DNA from: Weissella coleopterorum
Lineage (GTDB): Bacteria; Bacillota; Bacilli; Lactobacillales; Lactobacillaceae
NCBI RefSeq assembly: GCF_011304355.1
Contig: NZ_CP049888.1
Coordinates: 558,001-622,000 of the forward strand
DNA length: 64,000 nucleotides
Direction: 5' to 3'
Of the stretch, positions 8,355-17,054 are shown piece after piece. Both the position numbers and the translations under genes were made by a program. Every line of letters starts with the position of its first letter. The first letter of the stretch is position 1. Under the pieces are notes generated by a model that saw nothing but the letters and a program-made list of their open reading frames with translations, was not told where the DNA came from and searched no databases.

Positions 8355-9158
8355 ATGTCAATAATTTCAATGGTATTAGTGGTTGTAGTGGCATTCTTAG
8401 CTGGAATGGAAGGAATTTTGGATCAATTCGAAATTCACCAACCGCTGATTGCTTGTACGTTAATTGGTCTGGTAACAGGTCATTTGATCCCTTGTGTTAT
8501 CTTGGGAGGAACTTTACAGATGATGGCATTGGGTTGGGCGAATATCGGAGCCGCTGTGGCCCCTGACGTTGCCTTGGCTTCAGTTGCTTCATCAATTATC
8601 TTAGTTCAAAGTGGACATTTTGATTCAGCACATATCACTTTGGCATACGGAGCAGCGATTCCGTTGGCTGTTGCTGGTTTGTTCTTGACAATGATCGTTC
8701 GTACTTTGGCGGTTGCCATGGTTCACGGTGCGGATAAAGCAGCCGAGAATGGTGATATTAAGACGATGGAACGAATTCACGTCACAACTTTGATGTTACA
8801 AGGATTACGAATTGCAATTCCCGCAATTTTGTTGCTTTTGATTCCTACATCTGCCGTGCAAAGTGCTTTGAACTCTGTTCCAGTTTGGTTATCAGATGGA
8901 ATGGCTATCGGTGGTGGAATGGTTGTCGCAGTTGGTTATGCGATGGTTATTAATATGATGGCTACCAGAGAAGTTTGGCCATTTTTCGCCATTGGATTTG
9001 CTTTGGCCGCGATCACACAATTGACTTTGATCGCCATGGGAGCAATTGGAGTAGCGATTGCTTTGATTTACATCAATTTGTCAAAGATGGGTGGTTCAAA
9101 TAATGGTTCAAACGGGGGCTCAGGCGATCCGGTTGGCGATATTTTGAACGAATACTAG
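8355..9158 (+). CDS. manY: Mannose-family PTS EIIC membrane subunit
   Basis: Encodes 267 residues with about eight or nine hydrophobic segments. The family signatures GMEGILDQFEIHQPL, VTGHLIPCVILGGTLQMMALGW and PDVALASVASSI mark EIIC-man. It forms the membrane channel together with EIID. The C-terminus is a Gly/Asn/Ser-rich tail. It follows manX by 32 bases and precedes manZ by 16, within one operon. In other lactic bacteria this subunit pair is also the receptor for class IIa bacteriocins. Confidence 0.95.
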   Translation: MSIISMVLVVVVAFLAGMEGILDQFEIHQPLIACTLIGLVTGHLIPCVILGGTLQMMALGWANIGAAVAPDVALASVASSIILVQSGHFDSAHITLAYGAAIPLAVAGLFLTMIVRTLAVAMVHGADKAAENGDIKTMERIHVTTLMLQGLRIAIPAILLLLIPTSAVQSALNSVPVWLSDGMAIGGGMVVAVGYAMVINMMATREVWPFFAIGFALAAITQLTLIAMGAIGVAIALIYINLSKMGGSNNGSNGGSGDPVGDILNEY

Positions 9159-9174
9159 GAAGGGGAACGAGATT

Positions 9175-10089
9175 ATGACTGAAGAAAGAATTGCACTTAC
9201 AAAAAAGGAACGACTCTCTGTTGCCCTTCGCTCAACAATTTTACAAGGTTCATGGAACTATGAACGAATGCAGAATTTGGGGTTTGCGTATTCATTGATG
9301 CCGGCAATTAAAAAGTTGTATCCACAAAAGGCCGATCGGGCACAAGCGCTAAAGCGCCACATGGAATTTTTTAATACTCATCCATATTTAGCTTCACCTG
9401 TTTTGGGAGTAACATTAGCTTTGGAAGAAGAACGAGCTAATGGGGCTGACATCGATGATGCGGCAATTCAAGGTGTTAAGATTGGAATGATGGGACCGTT
9501 AGCTGGAGTTGGAGACCCCGTCTTCTGGTTCACGGTGCGGCCAATCTTGGGGGCTTTGGGAGCCTCACTAGCTATGAATGGGAATGTCGTTGGACCAATC
9601 TTATTCTTCATAGCTTGGAATATTATTCGTTGGTCATTTATGTGGTATACACAAGAATTTGGTTATCGGACTGGAAATGAAATCACTAAGGACTTATCAG
9701 GTGGATTGCTAAAGGATATTACTAAGGGTGCGTCAATTTTAGGAATGTTTATCCTAGCGGTCTTGGTTGAACGATGGGTAAATGTTAAATTTACGTTAGA
9801 CTTACCTGCTAAGAAATTGGCGGAAGGGGCGTATATCAATTTCCCTAAGGGAGATGTGACCGGAGCTAAGTTGCAAGAAATTTTGGGACAGCAAGCTGAT
9901 GGTGTCAGTCTAGTAAAGGAAGCACCTAACACTTTGCAAAATAATATTGATATGTTGATTCCTGGTTTGATGGGATTGCTTTTGACATTTGCCTGCATGT
10001 GGTTGCTTAAGAGAAAGGTATCACCAATCGTTTTGATTATTGGACTCTTCATCATTGGAGTTGGATTGCACGTGTTGCATGTGATGTAA
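9175..10089 (+). CDS. manZ: Mannose-family PTS EIID membrane subunit
   Basis: Encodes 304 residues. The cytoplasmic N-terminal part contains GSWNYERMQNLGFAYSLMPA. The region GVKIGMMGPLAGVGDPVFWFTVRP is the EIID-man signature, followed by hydrophobic segments. Residues about 205-245 form an inserted hydrophilic stretch where EIID proteins of lactic bacteria vary. An AAGGGG SD is present. It completes the permease with manX and manY. Confidence 0.95.
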   Translation: MTEERIALTKKERLSVALRSTILQGSWNYERMQNLGFAYSLMPAIKKLYPQKADRAQALKRHMEFFNTHPYLASPVLGVTLALEEERANGADIDDAAIQGVKIGMMGPLAGVGDPVFWFTVRPILGALGASLAMNGNVVGPILFFIAWNIIRWSFMWYTQEFGYRTGNEITKDLSGGLLKDITKGASILGMFILAVLVERWVNVKFTLDLPAKKLAEGAYINFPKGDVTGAKLQEILGQQADGVSLVKEAPNTLQNNIDMLIPGLMGLLLTFACMWLLKRKVSPIVLIIGLFIIGVGLHVLHVM

Positions 10090-10100
10090 AAAGATTGTAA

Positions 10101-10146
10101 GAGGCGGATCTGGACCAGATTGGTAGTCCTGACCGCTTTTTATTAT
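10101..10146 (+). terminator. Terminator of the man operon
   Basis: GCGG pairs with CCGC and, inside, GGAC pairs with GTCC. TTTTTATTATTT follows. Confidence 0.75.
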
Positions 10147-10158
10147 TTAACAACTAAA

Positions 10159-10175
10159 CTACAATATATTTGTAG
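10159..10175 (+). repeat. Short palindrome upstream of manO
   Basis: CTACAA-TATAT-TTGTAG is perfectly symmetric and lies about 36 bases before the manO start. It may be an operator or a small hairpin. Confidence 0.4.
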
Positions 10176-10210
10176 AGATGATGAGTAGCAAAGTGCAGGG
10201 GGCAAAACTT

Positions 10211-10588
10211 ATGGTAGAATCAATTAATACGAAAATTGAATTAAAGGCACCGGGGATTTCATATTTAGGAATTGGAGCTAAATACGGCGATTTTTTAATT
10301 GGTGATCGAGGTTTCGAGTTTTTTAATACTAATAATGTGAATGATTTTATTCAAATTCCATGGGAAGAAATTAAGATTGTTTATGCTCAATTGCATCATA
10401 ATAAAAAACTGGGACGTCGATTTAAAATTATTACCTCAGTAGGGGATCTTGATTTTTCATCTAAAGAGGTTGGGAAAGTATTGAAAGCGATTCGGCAACA
10501 CGTGGGAAATGAAAAAGTTTTACGACGACACGGTTTCTGGAAGCAGATGTTACTAACAGTTAAAGCTTTTTTGCCAAAAAATAAATAA
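10211..10588 (+). CDS. manO: DUF956 family protein ManO
   Basis: Encodes 125 residues from the ATG at 10211, chosen because GCAGGGGG lies eight bases upstream and family members begin MV-SINTK. ISYLGIG, GDRGFEFFN, IQIPWEEI and LDFSSKEVGKVLKAIRQH match DUF956, found almost only next to mannose-family PTS operons. Its function is unproven; a regulatory role in PTS expression has been suggested. A terminator separates it from manZ, so it may have its own promoter or rely on read-through. Confidence 0.85.
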   Translation: MVESINTKIELKAPGISYLGIGAKYGDFLIGDRGFEFFNTNNVNDFIQIPWEEIKIVYAQLHHNKKLGRRFKIITSVGDLDFSSKEVGKVLKAIRQHVGNEKVLRRHGFWKQMLLTVKAFLPKNK

Positions 10589-10603
10589 TATCTAAAATAG
10601 TTT

Positions 10604-10645
10604 TAGCACTTATGCCCAATAAAATGGATATGAGTGCTTTTTTCT
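10604..10645 (+). terminator. Rho-independent terminator after manO
   Basis: AGCACTTATGCCC pairs imperfectly with GGATATGAGTGCT, followed by TTTTTT. Confidence 0.8.
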
Positions 10646-10794
10646 GTCATAAATATTGGATGTTAAATCTTAAAATTAAAGTTTCAAAATATCTTCTATA
10701 ATATAGGTAGAAAAAGCAATTATTACTGTATCTTTAATAATAATGATAAATATGATAATATAGAATAACTAATTTTTTGAAAGTAGGCTCGACG

Positions 10795-13074
10795 ATGAAT
10801 GAATTTGAATTTGAACAAAAACGTCTGGATCATGTCTTAGATAAGATTGAAGAAGCTAAGCAGAATAATGATGCACAATTAGCCCGTGCTGAAGAAGGAC
10901 AAGTCGAAGTAGAAAAAGGTTGGAACGATGTACGCTTTAAATCTTCGACCTATTCTGGATTATTTGAAACAGCAATGTCCGTTCGTCAACAGCAACAAAT
11001 GCTACAAGAACGTGAATTAGCTCAGACATCAGCGCAACATCAAGCGCAAGTTTTGACACGATTAGCACATAATCCCTATTTTGCACGAATTGATGTACAA
11101 GATGACGGGTCTGACAAAGTTGAACCGATCTATATTGGGCTTGCATCATTTTCTGATCAACCAGATAACTTTTTAGTTTATGATTGGCGAGCGCCGATCT
11201 CGTCGATTTATTATGACGGTGGGTTAGGGCCTGTTACATATGATACACCGGCAGGGGCGCAACAAGCTGACGTTAGTTTAAAACGTCAATTTCAAATTGA
11301 AGATCAAAAGATCGTCACGCTCTTTGATACAGATGAGGTTGTGGGTGATCAAATGCTGTTAGATGCGGTAGCTGGTGAATCATCAACTAAGATGAAATCA
11401 ATTGTGACCACGATCCAACGTGAGCAAAATAAAATCATTCGAAATACGCATGCCGAGCTACTATTTGTTCAAGGGGCAGCAGGATCTGGAAAAACGTCTG
11501 CGGTCTTACAACGTGTTGCTTATCTACTATATCGTTATCGTGGTAATTTAACGGCTGGTCAGGTTGTTATGTTTTCGCCAAATCAGCTATTTAATGATTA
11601 CATTGATCAGGTGCTCCCAGAAATGGGTGAACAAAATATGATTCAAATGACTTTCTACCAATATGCTTCACGGCGATTACCAAAGTTGAAATTGGAGACA
11701 TTACAGGCACGGTTTGAAGAGAGTCAGCCAAATTGGCAACAAAAGATTAATCGTTTCAAGGGTTCAAAGGCATACTTTGATTTAATTAAGGTCTATACGG
11801 ATCGACTAAATCACTCGGGAATTCGTTTTAGGTCAATTAAGTTCCGTGGAAGAGAATTGATTTCGAAAGATCAAATTGCTGATATTTATTATTCATTTAA
11901 TGAAAATTATAAACTTGGGCAACGATTAGAAGTAACTAAGGAACGTCTATTAAGTAAAGTGCGTGGTTATGTTGGGAATGAGATGAAGTCTGATTGGGTG
12001 GAGGGAACAATTCAAAATCTTTCGAAAGAAGAATATGATTCCCTTCTGGGAGATCAAGTTCGCGAATTTAAAGATGAGCGTTCCGAATATCAAGCTTTGG
12101 CTAAGGTGATTGTTCAAAATGAGATGCGACCTGTTTTGCAACAAATTAGTCGAACACGATTTTTGAATATTAACGCGCAATTTGTAGATTTCTTACGAGC
12201 GGTACCGCATTTAACGCAATTAAATGCGTCAGAAATCACCGCGGACGATTGGCAAAATAATTTGACCAACACGATCAATGAGTTAAAACAAAAAGAATTG
12301 AATTTAGCTGACATGACTCCATTTATGTATTTATTTGATGTCATTAAAGGGAGCCATGGAGAACGGGATATTCGATTTGTCTTTATTGATGAAATTCAAG
12401 ATTATACCCCCTTCCAATTAGCATTTTTAAAGTTTAGCTTTCCTAAAGCTCGTTTTACGATGCTAGGCGATTTAAACCAAGCGATTTTTACCAAATCAAA
12501 TGCGATGACTCTTCAATCCGAGTTAAAGAGTCTCTTTGGAACTGAAAAAACAGAGTTTATCCAACTAACACAGACGTATCGCTCAACGCAACAAATTACT
12601 GATTTCGCGAAGGCGACCTTGATTAATGGGGTTCAAATTGATGCCTTTGAACGTGCTGGTGCAAAACCGACGATTGAAATCTTAAACGATGATACGATGA
12701 TGACACATACGGTTCTAGATCAATTAAGACTTAACGATCAAGCTAAAGAAACGACGGCGATTATTACCAAGACTTTGCAAGAGGCCGAACAAGTTTATGC
12801 ATACCTGAATGAAAACCATCCGGTTACGGTGATTCGTACCGAAAATCAGCGTTTAGTTCCCGGCACAATTATTGTTCCGGCATACTTAGCGAAGGGGCTT
12901 GAATTTGATGCGGTCATTATGTGGGATGCGTCAGCTGAAAATTATCACGGGGACGATGAGCGCCAGCTAGTTTATACAATTGCTTCACGAGCAATGCATC
13001 AATTAACGATTGTAGCTAAAAAACAACTTAGTCCACTATTGGATGTGGATTCTAATCTTTACGAAAGAAAGTAA
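10795..13074 (+). CDS. helD: HelD-type RNA polymerase recycling ATPase
   Basis: Encodes 759 residues. A long charged N-terminal coiled coil (about 1-90) precedes a UvrD-like superfamily 1 ATPase. Walker A GAAGSGKTS is near residue 227 and Walker B FIDEIQD near 530. QTYRSTQQITDF and LAKGLEFDAVI are the later helicase motifs. HelD displaces stalled RNA polymerase from DNA using ATP. I start at the ATG at 10795 (AAGTAGG upstream) rather than an in-frame TTG 18 bases earlier. It is 12 bases from coaA, suggesting one transcript. Confidence 0.9.
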   Translation: MNEFEFEQKRLDHVLDKIEEAKQNNDAQLARAEEGQVEVEKGWNDVRFKSSTYSGLFETAMSVRQQQQMLQERELAQTSAQHQAQVLTRLAHNPYFARIDVQDDGSDKVEPIYIGLASFSDQPDNFLVYDWRAPISSIYYDGGLGPVTYDTPAGAQQADVSLKRQFQIEDQKIVTLFDTDEVVGDQMLLDAVAGESSTKMKSIVTTIQREQNKIIRNTHAELLFVQGAAGSGKTSAVLQRVAYLLYRYRGNLTAGQVVMFSPNQLFNDYIDQVLPEMGEQNMIQMTFYQYASRRLPKLKLETLQARFEESQPNWQQKINRFKGSKAYFDLIKVYTDRLNHSGIRFRSIKFRGRELISKDQIADIYYSFNENYKLGQRLEVTKERLLSKVRGYVGNEMKSDWVEGTIQNLSKEEYDSLLGDQVREFKDERSEYQALAKVIVQNEMRPVLQQISRTRFLNINAQFVDFLRAVPHLTQLNASEITADDWQNNLTNTINELKQKELNLADMTPFMYLFDVIKGSHGERDIRFVFIDEIQDYTPFQLAFLKFSFPKARFTMLGDLNQAIFTKSNAMTLQSELKSLFGTEKTEFIQLTQTYRSTQQITDFAKATLINGVQIDAFERAGAKPTIEILNDDTMMTHTVLDQLRLNDQAKETTAIITKTLQEAEQVYAYLNENHPVTVIRTENQRLVPGTIIVPAYLAKGLEFDAVIMWDASAENYHGDDERQLVYTIASRAMHQLTIVAKKQLSPLLDVDSNLYERK

Positions 13075-13086
13075 GGGTTACTGATT

Positions 13087-14031
13087 ATGGATGAATATGA
13101 TAAAACATTTTTTAAATATCAACGTGAAACCTGGCAGAAATTATCATCTTCAATTGCTTTACGTTCAGGAGAACTTGTAACGCCACAATTGTTAAACCAA
13201 ATTAAGGCGTTTAACGATGAAATTTCCATGGATGATGTAATTAAGATTTATGAACCTCTGGTAAATTATATTATTTTAAGAAAAAGGCAATATGATTTAG
13301 ATTTAGTGGAACGTCAGCAATTTGCTCAACAAAGTATCAAATCAATTCCATTTATTGTGGGAATTGCTGGCTCAGTCGCGGTAGGTAAGTCAACCACCGC
13401 GCGTTTACTTCAATATATGTTACAGGTGGAGTACGGTGATAATCAGGTTGCTCTTACAACAACGGATGGCTTTTTATTTCCCAACGCGACATTGAAGCAA
13501 CGCAATTTAATGGAACGCAAAGGTTTTCCCGAATCATATAATACAGCAGCTATCATCGAATTTCTGAATACGGTGAAGGGTGGAGCTGAGGTTTTAAGGG
13601 TTCCAATCTATTCACATGAATTATCCGATGTAGTTGAAGCTGGGTATGATGAATTTCAACAACCGGGGATTCTAATTGTTGAGGGAGTAAATACGTTACA
13701 GTTTTCAGAGCAATTTTCAGTTTCATTAGCCGATTTCTTTGATCTTTCTATTTTTGTTGATGCGCCAACGCCATTAATTGAAAAATGGTACATTGATCGT
13801 TTTTTAGCCTTATTAACAAAAACTAAACAAGAACAGGATCTCAAAAACTACTTCTGGCAGTGGACTAAACTTTCGCAAAAGTCCGCAATAGCGATTGGTC
13901 ATCAAATTTGGCAAAGTGTGAATGTCCCAAATCTAGAACAATATATTTTACCAACGCGTAATCGAGCAGATTTAGTTTTGAAAAAAGATAAAGAACATCA
14001 AATTGCCGAAGTTTGGTTACGTAAATTCTAA
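13087..14031 (+). CDS. coaA: Type I pantothenate kinase
   Basis: Encodes 314 residues, the usual length for bacterial type I PanK. The P-loop GSVAVGKST is near residue 94. TTDGFLFPN, KGFPESYN, VPIYSHE and IVEGVNTLQ follow the family order. It phosphorylates pantothenate with ATP, the first step of coenzyme A synthesis, in the cytoplasm. It is probably cotranscribed with helD. Confidence 0.95.
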   Translation: MDEYDKTFFKYQRETWQKLSSSIALRSGELVTPQLLNQIKAFNDEISMDDVIKIYEPLVNYIILRKRQYDLDLVERQQFAQQSIKSIPFIVGIAGSVAVGKSTTARLLQYMLQVEYGDNQVALTTTDGFLFPNATLKQRNLMERKGFPESYNTAAIIEFLNTVKGGAEVLRVPIYSHELSDVVEAGYDEFQQPGILIVEGVNTLQFSEQFSVSLADFFDLSIFVDAPTPLIEKWYIDRFLALLTKTKQEQDLKNYFWQWTKLSQKSAIAIGHQIWQSVNVPNLEQYILPTRNRADLVLKKDKEHQIAEVWLRKF

Positions 14032-14046
14032 AATGTAACTTAACAG

Positions 14047-14064
14047 TGTTGCATTAATGTTACA
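14047..14064 (+). promoter_or_regulatory. WalR-like box 1
   Basis: TGTTGC-ATTAA-TGTTAC fits the WalR (YycF) consensus TGTWAH-N5-TGTWAH with one mismatch. A further half site TGTAAC lies at 14034-14039. WalRK controls cell-wall hydrolases in Firmicutes, consistent with the LysM gene downstream. Confidence 0.5.
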
Positions 14065-14203
14065 AAAAATTGATTCAGTCCTGTTGGTAAGCTTATTTCA
14101 AAAAAAAAAAGAACTTAAGTTACATTCTTGAAGAAAAATGAGTTGGAATTAATTTGAATTAAAATGGCTTTATATCGGATTTCAAGCGTGTAATCGAGGG
14201 GTT

Positions 14204-14221
14204 TGTTACATTAATGTGACA
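14204..14221 (+). promoter_or_regulatory. WalR-like box 2
   Basis: TGTTAC-ATTAA-TGTGAC fits the same consensus with one mismatch and shares the ATTAA spacer with box 1, 157 bases upstream. With the flanking A the site is also nearly palindromic. Confidence 0.5.
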
Positions 14222-14399
14222 CTGAGTTAGATGGATTTGGGGTGCTGGTAATAGATTGTAAAGTTAGCTTAATATAAAATCCATTCAGCTTGGTAAACTT
14301 ATATATGTTGATTACGGCGGATACGTCGTAAAGGAGCGCCCAGTAATAACGCTCGGAGCGCAGTAGATGGATTTCTGAAGTCTAGGAGAGTTTTAAATA

Positions 14400-15095
14400 A
14401 TGAATAAAGTAAAAGAAACAGCATTAACAGTTGCCGGATTGACTGCCGTCTTTGGTGCCGGTCAAACAGCTATTCACGCCGCTACAACTTATACCGTTGA
14501 AGGTGGAGATACTTTGAGCGATATTGCTACGAAGTTCAACACAACCGTTAATGATTTGGTACAAGCTAATAATTTGAAAGATGCTAACTTGATTATTAAA
14601 GATCAAGAATTAGTAGTTTCAGATGATGATACACAAGTAGCTAACTCAGCTGCCACTGCTACTGATGTTGCAGCTCAAGCAGCTAACGATGCGACAGCTT
14701 CACTTGCTGCCTCATCAGCTGCTGCTTCATCTGCCGCTGCATCAGAGGCAACTGCTTCATCATCAGAAGCTAAAGCCTCATCAGCTGCAACTACCACTAC
14801 TAAGCAAGCGACGGCTGCTCCAGCGGCTGCTGCAACAGGATCTGGCTCAGTTTATGATCAATTCATCGCTGCTGGTGGAACTGCAGCCTTGTGGCAAAGT
14901 GTGGTAATGCCTGAATCTGGTGGTAATCCTAACGCCGTTTCATCAAATGGATATCATGGTTTGGGTCAAACTAAGAATTCATGGGGATATGGATCAGTCG
15001 CTACACAAACTGCTGGAATGATCAGCTATGCTGTTTCTCGTTACGGATCAATTGATAGCGCCATTGCTTTCCGTTCATCACATGGTTGGTGGTAA
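14400..15095 (+). CDS. Secreted LysM protein with lysozyme-like C-terminal domain
   Basis: Encodes 231 residues. The signal peptide (about 1-28) ends in AIHAA. One LysM domain (TYTVEGGDTLSDIATKF to about residue 74) binds peptidoglycan. An Ala/Ser/Thr-rich linker (about 80-155) follows. The C-terminal domain starts at QSVVMPESGGNPNAVSSNG and ends HGWW, as in aggregation-promoting factors and IsaA-like transglycosylases; the Glu in PESGGN is the likely catalytic acid. It is predicted to act on the cell wall. WalR-like boxes upstream support that. Confidence 0.85.
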   Translation: MNKVKETALTVAGLTAVFGAGQTAIHAATTYTVEGGDTLSDIATKFNTTVNDLVQANNLKDANLIIKDQELVVSDDDTQVANSAATATDVAAQAANDATASLAASSAAASSAAASEATASSSEAKASSAATTTTKQATAAPAAAATGSGSVYDQFIAAGGTAALWQSVVMPESGGNPNAVSSNGYHGLGQTKNSWGYGSVATQTAGMISYAVSRYGSIDSAIAFRSSHGWW

Positions 15096-15115
15096 AATAA
15101 AATTTTCAAATTATA

Positions 15116-15149
15116 AAAAGGTTGATATCTTGATATCAACCTTTTTTAT
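15116..15149 (+). terminator. Rho-independent terminator
   Basis: AAAAAGGTTGATATC and GATATCAACCTTTTTT form a perfect stem with a very short loop. Confidence 0.9.
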
Positions 15150-15210
15150 TGACTAGATTTGATGTGTGCCAGGACTTGCTTATGATAAAATGAAAGGATA
15201 AGGAGTATAT

Positions 15211-16116
15211 ATGGCAATGAAACATGAACATGGGAATGAAATGAATAATAAAAATTATTTGATTGCAACGATTATGAATGTCATCATTACTGGGGCGGAG
15301 TTAGTAGGTGGTTTACTAGCAGGATCATTGGCTTTAGTTTCTGATGCAATCCATAATTTAACGGATGTGATTTCATTGGTGATTGCATGGACCGCTCAGA
15401 GAATTTCTAGTAAAGAGATGACGACTAAAAATACTTTTGGCTATCGCCGAGCACAAATTATCGCGGCCTTCGTTAATTCTACTTTTTTGATCATGGTTTC
15501 GTTATTTTTGATCATTGAATCAATCAGAGGCTTTTTAAATCCACATCCGATTCAGGGGGCGCTAATGTTGGTAATTGCGGTGATTGGATTGGTTGCTAAC
15601 ATAGTGACAGGTCTGGTCTTGGCCCGTAATGAGGGTAATTTAAATCAACGAGCGGCTTTACTACATGTGATTGGGGATGCTTTATCATCGGTCGGGGTCA
15701 TCTTTGCGGCAGTTATGATTACTTGGGTTAATTGGCTGTGGTTGGATCCTTTAATCACTTTACTGGTAGCGATTTATATTATGCACGAAACCTGGTCAGT
15801 TTTGAAAGAGGCAACGAATATTTTGATGGAGGCTAATCCGGATGTAGATTTGCAAGCTATTAAAAAGGTAGTGCTAAGTTGTTCCTATGTAAAGGGTGCC
15901 CACCATTTTCATGTTTGGCAGCTTGATGAAGATCGCACTTTGCTAACTTTTCATGTAACGATGGAGAATCAATCTTTAACTCAAGTTGAGAAAAGTATTC
16001 TAGAAATTCAAGAAGTTATATCTGAAAAATACCATATTGATCATGTAACAATTCAACCAGAGGTGGATCATATTGATGATCAGATCGTTGACACAAATGA
16101 ATGTCAAACAAATTAA
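15211..16116 (+). CDS. czcD: CDF family metal cation exporter (CzcD-like)
   Basis: Encodes 301 residues with six membrane helices and a cytoplasmic C-terminal domain. The metal site residues are in SDAIHNLTDV (helix 2) and HVIGDALSSVGV (helix 5). HHFHVWQLDE and an extreme C-terminal HIDDQ region may add metal ligands, as may the N-terminal KHEHGNE. Members export Zn2+ or similar ions in exchange for protons. AAGGAG supports the ATG. It is followed closely by the crcB pair. Confidence 0.9.
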   Translation: MAMKHEHGNEMNNKNYLIATIMNVIITGAELVGGLLAGSLALVSDAIHNLTDVISLVIAWTAQRISSKEMTTKNTFGYRRAQIIAAFVNSTFLIMVSLFLIIESIRGFLNPHPIQGALMLVIAVIGLVANIVTGLVLARNEGNLNQRAALLHVIGDALSSVGVIFAAVMITWVNWLWLDPLITLLVAIYIMHETWSVLKEATNILMEANPDVDLQAIKKVVLSCSYVKGAHHFHVWQLDEDRTLLTFHVTMENQSLTQVEKSILEIQEVISEKYHIDHVTIQPEVDHIDDQIVDTNECQTN

Positions 16117-16153
16117 AAGTGAAGATTAATATTCTTGTTGGAGGAAAAATCAG

Positions 16154-16552
16154 TTGATACATAATAGAGCATATCAGTGGCTTTTACGAGCAACAATGGT
16201 TGGAATTGGCGGTTTTATTGGGGGAGCCTTACGCGAAAGTATTGAACTAATCTTTAAAAATGCTAGTCCAATTGGAACGCTCATCATTAATCTCACAGGT
16301 ACTTTTATAACGGTATTATTAACCCAAATTCTAGTAAAAAAATTAAATTTATTAAGGCAAATTCAAATTGACTTTCTTTTTGTAGGAATAATTGGTGCTT
16401 ATACGACCTATTCAACCTTAATCTTGGAAATAACAGAAATGTCGGTCATACCGGCTATCATTTATATGGTAATTAGTCTGCTTGGTGGAATTTTAATGGT
16501 GTATTTGGCTCAATGGGTTGGAGAAGAGGCGATAAAAAAATGGCAGAATTAA
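16154..16552 (+). CDS. crcB: Fluoride channel subunit CrcB/FluC, first copy
   Basis: Encodes 132 residues with four membrane helices. GGFIGGALRE, INLTGTFIT and GAYTTYSTL are the CrcB/FluC signatures. The channel passes fluoride out of the cytoplasm as a dual-topology dimer. The start is TTG at 16154, chosen for GGAGGA eight bases upstream. It overlaps the second copy by 13 bases, implying tight co-expression. No fluoride riboswitch fits in the 37-base gap upstream. Confidence 0.85.
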   Translation: MIHNRAYQWLLRATMVGIGGFIGGALRESIELIFKNASPIGTLIINLTGTFITVLLTQILVKKLNLLRQIQIDFLFVGIIGAYTTYSTLILEITEMSVIPAIIYMVISLLGGILMVYLAQWVGEEAIKKWQN

Positions 16553-16908
16553 TTTTTATGGCTGGATTGGGAGCTGGAGTAGGATCGATATTACGATTCT
16601 TTATGTTAGATCAATTAACAAGAGTCAGTCAGTTATCAACTAGTTGGATGGTAGTTATTATAAATCTATTAGCAGCATTTGGAATGGGGTATTTAAGCGG
16701 GTTAAGTTTAGTTTTACCGTGGCATACGATGGTAACGACGGGAATTATGGGCGGCTTTTCTACTTTTTCAACACCGATTAATGAATTAGCACAGGTTTTG
16801 GGAAATGATGACCAATCTAAGCGAAAGTTAGTTTTATTAAAAACGGGTATTATGTTTACAATTGGAATGCCAATCTTAATATTGGGCAGGCATTTTGGGT
16901 TAAATTAG
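16540..16908 (+). CDS. crcB: Fluoride channel subunit CrcB/FluC, second copy
   Basis: Encodes 122 residues from the ATG at 16540, preceded by GAGAAGAGG. An in-frame ATG at 16513 is poorly placed. GAGVGSILRF, VIINLLAAFGMGY and GIMGGFSTFSTP are family motifs. Gram-positives often encode two CrcB genes, thought to form a heterodimeric channel. The overlap with the first copy fits. Confidence 0.85.
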   Translation: MAELIFMAGLGAGVGSILRFFMLDQLTRVSQLSTSWMVVIINLLAAFGMGYLSGLSLVLPWHTMVTTGIMGGFSTFSTPINELAQVLGNDDQSKRKLVLLKTGIMFTIGMPILILGRHFGLN

Positions 16909-16956
16909 ATAAATTTAAAGGGTTTGTAAAGAAATAGATGTAAAATTTCGACTTAT

Positions 16957-16973
16957 CGTAATATTCTTGTTAT
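16957..16973 (+). promoter_or_regulatory. WalR-like box upstream of the LysM-CAP gene
   Basis: CGTAAT-ATTCT-TGTTAT matches TGTWAH-N5-TGTWAH at 11 of 12 half-site positions. A TGG-extended -10 (TATATT at 16984-16989) lies just downstream. Confidence 0.45.
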
Positions 16974-17054
16974 GTAGTTTTGGTATATTATCTAAGGTGA
17001 AATAGAAATTAATCGATAATTAAAAATTATGTGAAGGTGAGAGAAATAATTAAT

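Larger units (their letters stand above)
14032..14399 (+). other. Long intergenic and leader region of the LysM gene
   Basis: There is no gene here. It holds two WalR-like boxes (listed separately) and a GC-richer leader (about 14310-14399). In the leader, GAGCG at 14334 can pair with CGCTC near 14350, and a second GGAGCGC follows. AGGAG at about 14384 is the SD. I could not match the leader to a known riboswitch; the c-di-AMP (ydaO) class was considered but its conserved core is absent. Confidence 0.6.

Noticed and set aside
14300-14399. ydaO riboswitch before a wall hydrolase
   Set aside because: Context is suggestive but no conserved core sequence is present.
16929-16950. WalR box TGTAAA...TGTAAA upstream of the LysM-CAP gene
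   Set aside because: The half sites are separated by eight bases, not five; the better candidate is at 16957.
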